Assembly: GCA_964552465.1 (NCBI GenBank) | Contig: CAZKGR010000007.1 | Coordinates: 1 to 64,000, forward strand | Origin: BMS3BBIN04 sp964552465 | GTDB lineage: Bacteria > Electryoneota > Electryoneia > Electryoneales > Electryoneaceae | Length of the DNA stretch: 64,000 bases | Direction: 5' to 3' | In this document: positions 9,086 through 17,674 of the stretch, piece after piece | Layout of the letters: each line of letters starts with the position of its first letter | How positions within the stretch are numbered: the stretch's first letter is position 1 | Notes under the pieces: model-generated | Database searches by the model: none | Told to the model about the DNA's origin: nothing | The model's input: only the letters and a program-made list of their open reading frames with translations | Made by a program: the position numbers and the translations under genes

Positions 9086-9628
9086 TCAAATTTCATCCAT
9101 AACCGTGATATAGGGTAACTCGCGATACTGCTGCGCATAGTCAAGACCGTAGCCAACGACGAACAGGTTAGGAATGCTGAAACACGAGTAATCGGACTCC
9201 AATTCTACCTCTCGCCTTTCCGGTTTGTCCAAAAGGGTAATGGTCCTGATCAATGCGGGATCACGGCTCCTCAGTAGGTCTTTTACGAGCTTCAGCGTAT
9301 TGCCCGTATCAATAATGTCGTCAATCAGTAGAACTGTTTGTCCCTTGATATCAGCCTGCAGATCACGGTGGACTTTGATCGCACGGGAAGATTCGGTTCC
9401 GTCCCCATAGCTGGAACAGACGAGGAAATCAATCTCCTTGAAAGACCCTCCACGCTTGGAAATCGCGCGAACCAGATCGGCCATGAACACATAGCATCCT
9501 CTGAGCAATCCGGCCGCCATAAACGGAGTGTCGGTGCCCAGATCATCGATGATCTGTTCAGCGAGCTCGTTAATGCGATCAGCGATTTCTCGTTCTTCAA
9601 ACAGAGGTTTTGTACGGAGAGTGAGCAT
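9086..9628 (-). CDS. hpt: Hypoxanthine phosphoribosyltransferase
   Basis: This enzyme salvages hypoxanthine and guanine to IMP and GMP using PRPP. The 180-residue protein has the PRPP-binding loop VLLIDDIIDTGNTL at 99-112, the flexible-loop SSYGDGT at 72-78 and the purine-contacting region LLDKPERR followed by FVVGYGLDYAQQYRELPYI near the end. I chose the ATG at 9626-9628 because it has GGAG seven bases upstream and gives the family's usual length; the frame stays open upstream for 20 more codons without a comparable site. It is divergent from the histidine kinase gene. Confidence 0.93.
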   Translation of the reverse strand: MLTLRTKPLFEEREIADRINELAEQIIDDLGTDTPFMAAGLLRGCYVFMADLVRAISKRGGSFKEIDFLVCSSYGDGTESSRAIKVHRDLQADIKGQTVLLIDDIIDTGNTLKLVKDLLRSRDPALIRTITLLDKPERREVELESDYSCFSIPNLFVVGYGLDYAQQYRELPYITVMDEI

Positions 9629-9716
9629 GGGAAAACTCCAGCGCAATGTGTCTGCCATGTGGAACACGCAAAAATAGCCGATAGACAATCATCACACAAG
9701 GGACATGTTTAAATCA

Positions 9717-9745
9717 TTGCGTTTGTATGATGAACACGCTATATT
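9717..9745 (+). promoter_or_regulatory. Candidate sigma-70 type promoter for the histidine kinase gene
   Basis: TTGCGT (9717-9722) and TATATT (9740-9745) are separated by exactly 17 bases and sit about 40 bases before the SD of the kinase gene, in the divergent hpt/kinase spacer. This is consensus matching only. Confidence 0.4.
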
Positions 9746-9787
9746 GATCATACTGATATTTATTCGCTCAGTTCTTTGGAGGTTAGG

Positions 9788-10582
9788 GTGGAAAAAGAGG
9801 TGACTGTGGGAACACAGTCTGTGCAACAATTTCCGACTAATCCTGGTGAACCAGACCAGCTGAATCCGGACCATCTCGTTAAAATTGGTATGCTTGTCGC
9901 TGGCATTGCTCACAATATGAACGGTCCACTGACAGGTATGCTCGGAAACATCGATTTGATGAAGTTGATGCACCCTGAACTGAAAGATAGCCTTGAGAAA
10001 GTAGCAAGCATTGGCCTCCGGCTGCGCGAAGATATTCGGATCATGTTATCAAAGACTGTCTCTGAAGGCCGTCGTGATGCAAAAGAAATGAACCTCGCTG
10101 ACGTGGTCAAGACAGAGCTGGAATTCTACAAGGCAGATCCACGTCTAAAACATGAGTCAAATCTAATTCTAGACATCGCGGATGATCTCCCGACGTTCAA
10201 AGGCGTGCGCGGTGATTTCTGGCAAGCGTTCAGTGCACTACTGACCAATGCCATCGAGGCGATGGAGGATAAGGGAGGCAAGACTCTTAAGATTTCGTTA
10301 CAGCAGGAGGGTGACGAGATTGTCTTGATAGTTGATGACAACGGTATTGGCATGGATGCTGAAACCAAGGCTCGTGCTTTTGAGGCCTACTTCACGACGA
10401 AAGAGCCTAGACGTGATGGTCGATATCCACCGATTCTGGCAACAGGACTCGGGCTCTGCCATGCAAAAAATATGATGGATCCCCTTGGAGTAGCGATTGA
10501 TCTCGATTCTGAGCAAGGCAAGGGGACAACAGTCACGATGCGTATCCCGTATCGGAAAGTGGAAGCTTTATATAAACGCTGA
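9788..10582 (+). CDS. Soluble sensor histidine kinase (HisKA/HATPase)
   Basis: A short kinase of about 264 residues without membrane segments or a recognisable sensor domain. The H-box is GIAHNMNGPLTG with His42; the residue after His is Asn rather than the usual Glu. The N-box LLTNAIEAM, the G1 box DDNGIGM and the G2 box TGLGLCHAKNMM are present, so ATP binding should be intact. The start is the GTG at 9788: GGAGG at 9778-9782 lies five bases before it. An upstream TTG at 9776 overlaps that SD and is unlikely. No response regulator is adjacent; the next gene is a DUF58 protein past a terminator. It could be an orphan kinase that phosphorylates a distant partner. Confidence 0.85.
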   Translation: MEKEVTVGTQSVQQFPTNPGEPDQLNPDHLVKIGMLVAGIAHNMNGPLTGMLGNIDLMKLMHPELKDSLEKVASIGLRLREDIRIMLSKTVSEGRRDAKEMNLADVVKTELEFYKADPRLKHESNLILDIADDLPTFKGVRGDFWQAFSALLTNAIEAMEDKGGKTLKISLQQEGDEIVLIVDDNGIGMDAETKARAFEAYFTTKEPRRDGRYPPILATGLGLCHAKNMMDPLGVAIDLDSEQGKGTTVTMRIPYRKVEALYKR

Positions 10583-10612
10583 CAGACATTCCCGTGATTG
10601 TGCAGATATTTC

Positions 10613-10641
10613 GCCCATGCGATTTAAGCGTGGGCTTTTTG
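10613..10641 (+). terminator. Rho-independent terminator after the histidine kinase gene
   Basis: GCCCATGC (10613-10620) pairs with GCGTGGGC (10628-10635), with one wobble and a seven-base loop, followed by TTTTTGTTTT. It lies 30 bases after the stop. Confidence 0.75.
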
Positions 10642-10788
10642 TTTTCAACGGTATGGCGCATTGAGGCTGTCTGATTATCAGCTGGTGTGTGTGGAGTGAT
10701 TTGGTACTGTTTTGGCTCCGGCTGTCACATCTGCATATCCACGTCCCAGTATGGAACACGCCCACTTCCAACGCGTACCTTGAGCACC

Positions 10789-11688
10789 ATGTCAACTCAT
10801 TCAGATCGCGAACTCGTATCCACATCTCTGATCCATCGTCTGGATCCGCTCAGTCTGCGGGCCAAGGTGGTGGTTGAGGGTTTCCTCACCGGGCTGCACA
10901 AGAGCCCTTACCACGGCTTCTCTGTCGAATTTGCCGAGCACCGGATGTACCAGCCCGGCGACAACTTGAAGTATCTCGATTGGAAAGTTCTCGCGCGCAC
11001 TGAACGTCACTATATAAAGCAGTTCCAGGAGGAGACAAACCTTCGCGCGCAGATTTTACTTGACGCCTCCGGGTCGATGGATTTTTCATCGGGTGAAGTG
11101 AAGAAGATTGATTATGCACGCTCGCTGGCGGCTGCGTTGGTGTATCTATTGCTGATGCAACGTGATGCGGTTGGTTTAAGTGTATTTGATGAGGATTTGC
11201 GTGAGACACGTCCGCCACGATCAGCGTTGATCTGGCGAAATGAACTATGGTCCCTGTTGGAGAAAGTGACCGCGCATGGTGAGACTCGAACTGGTAGCGC
11301 TTTGCATCGGGTCGCTGAACGGTCCGGGCGCCGTGGACTCGTCATTCTGATCTCTGATCTGCTCGATGATCCGGAAGCGATCCTTTCCGGTCTTCATCAT
11401 TTCCGACATCTCGGGCACGAAGTGATTGTCTTTCAAGTGCTGGATGATCGAGAGTTGGACTTTGCATTTGATCGGGAAGCGCGATTTGAAGAACTGGAAA
11501 CGAAGCAGGTGTTGACCGCAAGTCCTTGGCAGGTACGGGACGCATATCAGAAAGAGATGACCGCTTACCTTGAAGAGATAAAGACGGGTTGCAGCCGGCA
11601 CCAGATTCGTCACCACCTGCTAACCACATCAACACCCCTTGAAGATGCGCTGATATCCTTCCTGATCAGCAGGGGACGGTTAAGCTGA
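10789..11688 (+). CDS. DUF58 domain protein (von Willebrand A-like)
   Basis: The 299-residue protein has the DUF58 hallmark YQPGDNLKYLDW at 54-65 and a vWA-type fold with the metal-site motif DASGS at 92-96. Family members usually sit beside MoxR AAA ATPases and BatA-like membrane proteins, in systems thought to assemble or activate periplasmic or metal enzymes. None of those partners is within reach here, so this copy is isolated. I chose the ATG at 10789 because it begins the conserved region and gives the normal family length; the open frame continues upstream without conserved sequence. A strong terminator follows. Confidence 0.88.
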   Translation: MSTHSDRELVSTSLIHRLDPLSLRAKVVVEGFLTGLHKSPYHGFSVEFAEHRMYQPGDNLKYLDWKVLARTERHYIKQFQEETNLRAQILLDASGSMDFSSGEVKKIDYARSLAAALVYLLLMQRDAVGLSVFDEDLRETRPPRSALIWRNELWSLLEKVTAHGETRTGSALHRVAERSGRRGLVILISDLLDDPEAILSGLHHFRHLGHEVIVFQVLDDRELDFAFDREARFEELETKQVLTASPWQVRDAYQKEMTAYLEEIKTGCSRHQIRHHLLTTSTPLEDALISFLISRGRLS

Positions 11689-11711
11689 TCCCGATTACTG
11701 ATGACGTGAGC

Positions 11712-11754
11712 CAACAGGTGTGGGGTCTTCTACCCCACACCTGTTGTTGTTTTT
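11712..11754 (+). terminator. Strong Rho-independent terminator after the DUF58 gene
   Basis: A perfect 14-base-pair stem, CAACAGGTGTGGGG (11712-11725) with its complement at 11733-11746, a seven-base loop, then TTGTTTTTG. Confidence 0.9.
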
Positions 11755-11976
11755 GTGCTATCAATTACCTACGCTCTCTGCTCATCTTACTCTAACTTGT
11801 TTATATACAACTGTTTGTCACATGTCGTCGTTTCGGCCTGCTATTTGCCAAAGAGCGAGAAGATGGATTGCTGATGTTTCCGGGGTAACGCGAGCACGGA
11901 CATCGCCGTCCCACAGTCATAACACTTTCATGTACATTTACAGACAACGATAGAGACGGTGAAGGGGAGGGAGATC

Positions 11977-14541
11977 ATGTTAGGTCTAAGCAATTGGAAA
12001 CGGTTTGGTATCCTGCTGGTCGTGACGATGCTTATCGTAGGCAGCAGCATGGCAGATCCATACAACTATTACCAGTCTCGTACCAACAATATTGTTCCGT
12101 TACCGTATGGTCCGGTCGCACTTCCGGGAGCGACTTCTGGATTGTGGACCAATCCGGCGGGTGTCGGAGCAGATGGAACGAGCGGATTATTGTTCACAAA
12201 ACCGTCCAGCGCAGATGGCTATTCTGATTTCCTGAGTAACGATCTCGCGTGGGGATTCAATATCGACGGATTGGGATTTGGCGTTGAGTACGTGAATGGC
12301 GGTGATTATGACATTCGTCGTTATACACTTTCGACGAGTCACGAGATCATGGAAGGCTTCCACTTCGGTACCGCATATCACTGGAGTAAGGGAATAGATC
12401 TCCAGAATGCGTGGGATTTTTCCGTGTTAATCCGTCCGACGCGCTGGGTGTCATTTGGCTTGACCGCTACCGAGCTGATCGGTGGTGACTACGGTGTGGA
12501 TGGGCGGGTTGGCAAGGTGGATGCTGATCCGACATACCGTGGCGGATTAGCATTACGTCCTTTCGGGCCGTGGTTGACATTGACTGGCGACGTAACGCTG
12601 TCAAAGTTTGGAGTCTCGAACGACAATTTCAACCAGCCGCAGGATTATGGCGAAGAGTTGAATCCGACCTTTACGCTCAGCGTAGTGCCGTATGACGGTA
12701 TCACACTTCGTGGTGGATACGCTCTGGACAGCGAAATGATGTTCGCCGGAGTTTCGCTCTCGCTCGGTAATGGTGAGATAGGTGGCTGGAGCGGCATTGC
12801 CAGCGATTCACAGCCGAACCGTCCGGATGATGCCGGATCTGCATGGATCCGTACTTCGACCCATTGGGAACCGACCTTCTGGGAACCACTTGCGCCGAAG
12901 AAGATAGTGAAGATGAAGCTGACGGGCCATTTTGTCGAAGAAGAGCAACCATTTAGTTTCTTCCATGAACAGAGCCCAACCATGATGGCCAAGATCCGTC
13001 AGCTTGATCAGATCGCAAAAGACGACAACGTGGCTGGTGTATGGTTGGACGTCGACGGTTTGTCAGCCCAATTCGCGGATATGGAAGAGTTGCGTGAAGC
13101 GTTGATCCGCATTCAGCAATCAGGCAAAAAAGTTGTTGTTTACAGTGACGGTTTCTCGACTGGATCATATTATCTGGCTAGCGTTGCTGACGAGATCATG
13201 ATGTATCCATCCGGCTCGATCTTCATACCGGGTCTACGCGCAGAGCTGATGTATTTCCGTCAACTGGCTGACAACCTCCATGTCGAGCCGCAGGTTGAAA
13301 AGATCAAGGAATATAAATCTGCGTACGAAACTTTCACTGAAGATCACATGTCCGAGTACACCCGTGAGCAACTGGAAGCTCTGCTGGACGTACTCTGGGA
13401 TGAGTATCTTGGTTCGATCTCCACAGCACGATCGGTAAGCCGCGACGAAGTTCAAACCTGGGTGGATGGCGCATTGCACTCAGGTCGTAACGCGATGGAA
13501 ATGGGTATGGTGGATACCGTCGCCTATCCGGACGAAGTAGCTAAGCTGGTCAAGAAAGCGATTGTTGGCGACGGGTCATCAATGGTGACTGACGCGGGTC
13601 AGTACTTCTCGATGATGGAAGTAGATCCTGAATGGGATGATATGACCAGCCCGAAGATTGCGGTAATCTTTGCTGAAGGTGCTATCTACACAGGTGAAAG
13701 CGGTCGTAGCGATTGGGGTAATGAGCCGTACATTGGCGGTGAGACGGTGGCTCGGATGATCCGTCAGGCTCGTAACGACAGTCGCGTAAAAGCTATCGTG
13801 ATGCGTGTAGACAGTCCGGGTGGCTCGTCGGAAGGCTCCGACATGATCGCGCGAGAAGTAAAACTTACCGTCGATCCGGAGGATGAGGACGCGAAAGCAA
13901 AACCATTCATCGTTTCGATGTCCGGCGTCGCAGGATCAGGTGGTTACTACATTGCCTGCCTCGCTGACACAATCGTAGCGCAGCGGACCACAATCACCGG
14001 TAGTATCGGTGTGCTTGCGGGTACCATCGCTTATGAAGAAGCGTTGGACAGCTTGGGAATCACGCTTGACCGTGTTTCGCGCGGTGAGAATTCCGACATC
14101 TTTGCCCCAAACGGCTGGGATGAAGAGCAACGCAAGATCATCCGCAAGGAAATCGAAATCGTCTATGATGATTTCACGACCCTGGTCGCTGAAGGCCGCG
14201 GCATGACGAAGGAAGAGGTGAACGAGGTCGGCCGTGGACGTATCTGGGCGGGTGAGGACGCGGTGGAACGCAACCTCGTCGATCTCGACGGTGGTTTGTA
14301 TGAGTCACTCCAGGTTGCCAAAGAGACCATTGGGATTGATGCGGACGAAGAAATCGATCTGAAGCTGATCATGTGCTGTTCTTCCTGGGCACCGGAGAAC
14401 GAGATGTATGGCATGGCCAGCAAGATTGTCCCGGCTTCAATTCGCACACTTCTTGAGCATGAGGAAGAGCTGACGCGGATGAACGAGGATCTCGTTCAGA
14501 TGCGATCACAGATAGATGGTGAGTCGGTAGTGCTCGACTAA
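11977..14541 (+). CDS. sppA: Signal peptide peptidase SppA (67K type) fused to an N-terminal outer-membrane beta-barrel-like domain
   Basis: An 854-residue protein in three parts. Residues 1-26 are a signal peptide (hydrophobic LLVVTMLIVGSS, cleavage near SMA). Residues about 27-275 look like a beta-barrel: repeated short amphipathic strands such as GLGFGVEYV, RYTLSTSHEI, FHFGTAYHWS, WDFSVLIRP and LRGGYALDSEMMFAGVSLSLG. Residues about 310-800 are a full tandem S49 peptidase like E. coli SppA. The catalytic Lys of the first S49 repeat is Lys447 (KEYKSAYETF); the Ser of the second is Ser654 (VAGSGGYYIA), followed by TITGSIGV. The start is the ATG at 11977, preceded by GGGGAGGGAG; an in-frame GTG at 11959 is possible. 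A second, short SppA is encoded at 33961. The fusion would put the protease at the outer membrane rather than the inner membrane (inference). Confidence 0.88.
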   Translation: MLGLSNWKRFGILLVVTMLIVGSSMADPYNYYQSRTNNIVPLPYGPVALPGATSGLWTNPAGVGADGTSGLLFTKPSSADGYSDFLSNDLAWGFNIDGLGFGVEYVNGGDYDIRRYTLSTSHEIMEGFHFGTAYHWSKGIDLQNAWDFSVLIRPTRWVSFGLTATELIGGDYGVDGRVGKVDADPTYRGGLALRPFGPWLTLTGDVTLSKFGVSNDNFNQPQDYGEELNPTFTLSVVPYDGITLRGGYALDSEMMFAGVSLSLGNGEIGGWSGIASDSQPNRPDDAGSAWIRTSTHWEPTFWEPLAPKKIVKMKLTGHFVEEEQPFSFFHEQSPTMMAKIRQLDQIAKDDNVAGVWLDVDGLSAQFADMEELREALIRIQQSGKKVVVYSDGFSTGSYYLASVADEIMMYPSGSIFIPGLRAELMYFRQLADNLHVEPQVEKIKEYKSAYETFTEDHMSEYTREQLEALLDVLWDEYLGSISTARSVSRDEVQTWVDGALHSGRNAMEMGMVDTVAYPDEVAKLVKKAIVGDGSSMVTDAGQYFSMMEVDPEWDDMTSPKIAVIFAEGAIYTGESGRSDWGNEPYIGGETVARMIRQARNDSRVKAIVMRVDSPGGSSEGSDMIAREVKLTVDPEDEDAKAKPFIVSMSGVAGSGGYYIACLADTIVAQRTTITGSIGVLAGTIAYEEALDSLGITLDRVSRGENSDIFAPNGWDEEQRKIIRKEIEIVYDDFTTLVAEGRGMTKEEVNEVGRGRIWAGEDAVERNLVDLDGGLYESLQVAKETIGIDADEEIDLKLIMCCSSWAPENEMYGMASKIVPASIRTLLEHEEELTRMNEDLVQMRSQIDGESVVLD

Positions 14542-14567
14542 GCTGCAGATCTGATTACTCATTATGC

Positions 14568-14600
14568 AGCCCCTGCGAATCTCTCGTGGGGGCTTTGTTT
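14568..14600 (+). terminator. Terminator after the barrel-SppA gene
   Basis: AGCCCCTGCGA (14568-14578) pairs imperfectly with TCGTGGGGGCT (14584-14594), followed by TTGTTTTAT. Confidence 0.7.
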
Positions 14601-14651
14601 TATGCTAATCTGCCGTACATTTGCCCCGTCATAGTGTATGCGAGGGTGGTA

Positions 14652-15521
14652 ATGATCGTCTACTTCAACAGGCAGTACATCGGCAAGGACGAGGTACAGA
14701 TTTCACCGGATGATCGCGGCTGGTTGTTTGCTGACGGAATCTATGAGGTCGTGCGCGTTTACAATGGCAAGCTGTTCCGGATGTCGGCCCATGTGGATCG
14801 CTTGAACCGTTCGGCGAATGAGATCGGATTACAGGTTCCGGACGATATCGACTTCACCGCGATCTCGAATGAGCTGTTGAAGCGTAATGAATTGTGTGAT
14901 GATGCGACCGTTTATATCCAGATAACACGCGGCGTCGCCCCACGGGCGCACACATTTCCAACTCCAGATACTCCTCCAACTGTGTATGTCTTCGCACGGG
15001 AGTTTCCGGTCAATCACAAGCAGTTCCACGATGGTTTCGGTGTGCTGCTGGTTCCGGACACGCGCTGGGCTCGTTGCGATGTGAAGACGATCAATCTCTT
15101 GCCTAATACGATAGCGTCCGAATCGGCGCGCAAGGTTGGCGCTCAGGAAGCGGTGTTCGTGCGTGGAAAGTCGGTCGCGGAGGGCACGCATACCAGCGTG
15201 ATCGCGATCCGTGATGGCGTCGTCATCACCAGCCCGGTAGATGAGAACATTCTGCCCTCTGTGACACGTGCAATCCTGATGGAGCTTTGCCAGGAACAGG
15301 GAATTCCAGTGCATGCGGAAGGGCTGACCGTGCAGGCGTTTCTCCAGGCGGATGAAGCTGTTCTGCTCGGTACCATTACCGAGCTGACGCCGATCAATTG
15401 CGTCAAGCTGCTATCAGACTTGAATGATTTAGGTGACGAAACATATTTCCAGACGCCAGGTCCGATCACGAGGACGTTGCAGGATGGTTACCGCGACCTG
15501 ATCGAACGGGAGTGTTGCTGA
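14652..15521 (+). CDS. dat: D-amino-acid aminotransferase-like class IV PLP enzyme
   Basis: This fold-type IV aminotransferase interconverts D-amino acids and 2-oxo acids, giving D-Glu/D-Ala for peptidoglycan; branched-chain aminotransferase or ADC lyase are less likely alternatives. At 289 residues it has the opening pattern MIVYFN...DRGWLFADGIYEVVRV, the PLP lysine Lys145 in RCDVKTINLLPN (same position and motif as Bacillus D-amino-acid aminotransferase), Glu178 in AEGTHTSV contacting the PLP ring, and GTITELTPI for cofactor phosphate binding near 265-273. The start is the ATG at 14652; an open frame extends 22 codons upstream into the terminator region and is not plausible. Its stop is followed by a GC-rich hairpin before the next gene. 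Confidence 0.87.
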   Translation: MIVYFNRQYIGKDEVQISPDDRGWLFADGIYEVVRVYNGKLFRMSAHVDRLNRSANEIGLQVPDDIDFTAISNELLKRNELCDDATVYIQITRGVAPRAHTFPTPDTPPTVYVFAREFPVNHKQFHDGFGVLLVPDTRWARCDVKTINLLPNTIASESARKVGAQEAVFVRGKSVAEGTHTSVIAIRDGVVITSPVDENILPSVTRAILMELCQEQGIPVHAEGLTVQAFLQADEAVLLGTITELTPINCVKLLSDLNDLGDETYFQTPGPITRTLQDGYRDLIERECC

Positions 15522-15526
15522 TATAT

Positions 15527-15556
15527 GCCCGTGTCCGGCAGCTGCCGGACGCGGCT
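15527..15556 (+). repeat. GCCCGTG...CGCGG hairpin element
   Basis: A long, almost perfect hairpin between two genes. GTCCGGCAG pairs with CTGCCGGAC, closed by CCCGT and GCGGCT. Same closing pattern as the hairpins at 50236-50317 and the 27-base element at 48608, with a different inner stem. Confidence 0.6.
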
Positions 15557-15586
15557 TTGATGAACGTTATATCCCTGGGGGTTTCG

Positions 15587-16456
15587 ATGCGTTCACTCCT
15601 GCCAATTGTCATTGTGGTCCTCACCATCACGTCCATCTCTTTCGCTATGATCCCACCGGATAGTGTCCGAACAGACCAACTCCGTCCCGAACAGGACGAA
15701 CCGTGGCGGTTCACGTTTACTACAAATGGTAATCTCTGGTTCTGGTGGTCGACGGAGAAGGACACAGCGGTCACTTGGGACTATGGCACATCGATCATGA
15801 TGGGGATCGCACGCGGTCGTGGACATCGAATCTGGTACGGTGGAGCTTATCGTCTGGCGGCTGGATTCAGCGAGGGTCAGAACATCACACCGTTCGATCC
15901 TAGCCAAATCGACTCCTGGATGTATTTGTCCTACCGTTGGGCGTGGGCTGAACGTCGGATGGCGTTCCTGTATACGCGCAGAAGCTGCTTTCATCTGGTG
16001 GATCGACGTTACTCAGACGCTGTTTTCTGGACGCATGCAGCATTTGGTTTGGGCACGACCTCACCGGCTGAAATCGGCGAAAACGCCATCGAAGTGCGAT
16101 ACCGGGACGAACCTAAGCTGAACCTGTATATGTCAACAGGGCCGTTCCTGCATGGTGGTGTCTCGCGATTGTTCGGGCATAATCCGACTTGGCAATGGGA
16201 GAGCAGCGGGTATGTGTCGTACGCGTATCCCGTGACTCGTACTTTTTTATTGGATGCGCAATTCGTTGGCGACTGGCTCTATTTGTTGCCTAATGATGGC
16301 GGACAACACCGGTTCCGCGGACGGGCGCGTCTGTATTTCATCGCGCAACGGGATCGTGGGAACGCGTCCATATTCGTTGACCGTGTGCTGCATGATGATT
16401 TCCCGGACCGATTTCATCCGGTTGCGTGGCGAGTAGGTCTGGAGCATAGGTTCTAA
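15587..16456 (+). CDS. Exported outer-membrane protein of unknown family
   Basis: From the ATG at 15587 (GGGGG about six bases upstream) the 289-residue product starts with a signal peptide (MRSLLPIVIVVLTITSISFA). The rest is rich in Trp, Tyr and Arg, with alternating strands (RFTFTTNGNLWFWWS, GAYRLAAGF, SSGYVSYAYPVTRTFLLDAQFVG). It ends in RVGLEHRF, a C-terminal Phe of the type recognised by the BAM machinery. I recognise no named family. The pattern suggests a 10-14 strand barrel with an accessory periplasmic stretch; this is inference. Two more in-frame ATGs lie upstream (15560 and earlier), but the first true signal peptide begins at 15587. Confidence 0.8.
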   Translation: MRSLLPIVIVVLTITSISFAMIPPDSVRTDQLRPEQDEPWRFTFTTNGNLWFWWSTEKDTAVTWDYGTSIMMGIARGRGHRIWYGGAYRLAAGFSEGQNITPFDPSQIDSWMYLSYRWAWAERRMAFLYTRRSCFHLVDRRYSDAVFWTHAAFGLGTTSPAEIGENAIEVRYRDEPKLNLYMSTGPFLHGGVSRLFGHNPTWQWESSGYVSYAYPVTRTFLLDAQFVGDWLYLLPNDGGQHRFRGRARLYFIAQRDRGNASIFVDRVLHDDFPDRFHPVAWRVGLEHRF

Positions 16457-16464
16457 AGCGAAAT

Positions 16465-16581
16465 CCGGTTTCGTTGAAACCGGGTAGGTCTATACACAAT
16501 GCCCCAACATGTGACATGTCGGGGCGTTGTGGTTATGCACTTGGTTATCCCTGTGAACCGGCGATGCCGGATTCACACGGG
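16465..16581. repeat. Cluster of three hairpins
   Basis: Three consecutive stem-loops follow the outer-membrane protein gene. CCGGTTTC/GAAACCGG at 16465-16483 is perfect with a GTT loop. GCCCCAACATGT/ACATGTCGGGGC at 16501-16525 has one wobble. CCCTGTGAACCGGC/GCCGGATTCACACGGG at 16549-16581 reads on the minus strand as GCCCGTGTGAATCCGGC and so on, a member of the GCCCGTG hairpin family. The first or second may act as a terminator, though neither has a good T tract. Confidence 0.6.
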
Positions 16582-16626
16582 CATATTCTCCAGACCCCTA
16601 CTCAGGTTTGAGGGTTTGAGTTTTTT

Positions 16627-16654
16627 CTCATACCTCACACCTCATCCCTCATAC
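16627..16654. repeat. Heptanucleotide tandem array, four units
   Basis: CTCATAC, CTCACAC, CTCATCC, CTCATAC in perfect seven-base register, followed by CTG and TTTTT. It lies eight bases from the stop of the leftward GNAT gene. Confidence 0.65.
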
Positions 16655-16661
16655 CTGTTTT

Positions 16662-17276
16662 TCAAGCCTTATAATCCATCCGCACGTACTTGAACATCCA
16701 CTCGGTCAGCATCATGCTCGCATCTTCAACGCTTAGCGCGTAGATGTAGAGATTGTGCGCATTTCCGGCGTCATCGAGCATGTGTTCCTTGAGCACAGCT
16801 TCCCGTTTGAATCCAATCCCCTTGACCATGCTGATCGCGATCTTGTGCATGTCGGTCAGTTCAGAATAGACTTTCTTGATGCCGTGATCTTCGGCCATGT
16901 TCAGGACTTCGTCCAGCAGGACCATACCGATACCGGCACGTCTGAATGCGGGGTGAGTGACTTGCGTAATTCGGGCTGTGTGCTGCACCCACCGTGCTGA
17001 TCCTGGATACATGGCCAGCGATCCAAGGATTTCCTGGGTACCGTGCCACGCGACCAGCCGATGTACGCTACCATCATCAAGCTGTTGATGGATCTGACTG
17101 GGATACTCGGGATCGTTGATGTCGCACGGTAGCAGAGCCTGCTCCTCTGGAGGCAGTGCTTTCAGCATGTCCACAAGCGCATGTACATGGTGATGCTCCA
17201 GCGGCTGAATCATCACGGAAAGCAGGTTTTTGCACCGGACGACCTTGGGGTACATGTGAATCTGCTTCGTTTCCAT
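16662..17276 (-). CDS. GNAT family N-acetyltransferase
   Basis: The 204-residue protein has the GNAT acetyl-CoA pyrophosphate-binding motif RRAGIGMVLLDEV at 112-124 after a strand with ITQVTHPAF. It is followed by GIKKVYSELTDMHKIAISMVKGIGFKREAVLKE, where the Asn/Glu-containing helix and GF turn of motif B are recognisable (shown here only to mark the region). The N-terminal 20 residues before the fold (METKQIHMYPKVV...) are unusual and may form an extension. The acceptor substrate cannot be predicted. It lies alone; a 398-base gap upstream has no gene. Confidence 0.8.
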   Translation of the reverse strand: METKQIHMYPKVVRCKNLLSVMIQPLEHHHVHALVDMLKALPPEEQALLPCDINDPEYPSQIHQQLDDGSVHRLVAWHGTQEILGSLAMYPGSARWVQHTARITQVTHPAFRRAGIGMVLLDEVLNMAEDHGIKKVYSELTDMHKIAISMVKGIGFKREAVLKEHMLDDAGNAHNLYIYALSVEDASMMLTEWMFKYVRMDYKA

Positions 17277-17674
17277 GGGTCACCTCCGTCGAATCGGTGG
17301 ACGATTCGGGCAGGCTGGACGTGGCGGTGTACTCGCTGGACTCAGGGCTGGATCACCCGCACGGGCAGTGTAAGCATGCTATGGACGCACCATCTTGATC
17401 ATTCGGGTGCGGGTGGAGCAGTGAGTTGACGGGCACGGTCGGGTTGGCGGCGGCGAGCTGGGGGCTCACAATGTGTGCGGTTGGCGGCTCGTCACGCGCA
17501 TCCCTCGGCACGCGACAGACCTGTCCTTGTTTCTAAAGTACTGAAATATCCTCGTTCTGGCAACAATTTTCGCACAATATGATAATTGTGAACTCGCTTT
17601 GGTGATAGGGCTTTGGAATCAGCTACCACGTATGCAGGATGTAATCTGAGTGTATCAGCTGAACTTAAATCAAT
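17277..17674. other. Intergenic region, 398 bases
   Basis: Lies upstream of the leftward GNAT gene and downstream of the leftward outer-membrane protein gene, so it should contain the GNAT promoter. The part at 17280-17520 is GC-rich with many G runs; 17540-17670 is AT-richer. I see no coding frame with a recognisable product, no tRNA and no array. Confidence 0.5.

Noticed and set aside
17277..17674. Coding frames in the GNAT upstream gap
   Set aside because: Several short frames exist but none has an SD or recognisable sequence.
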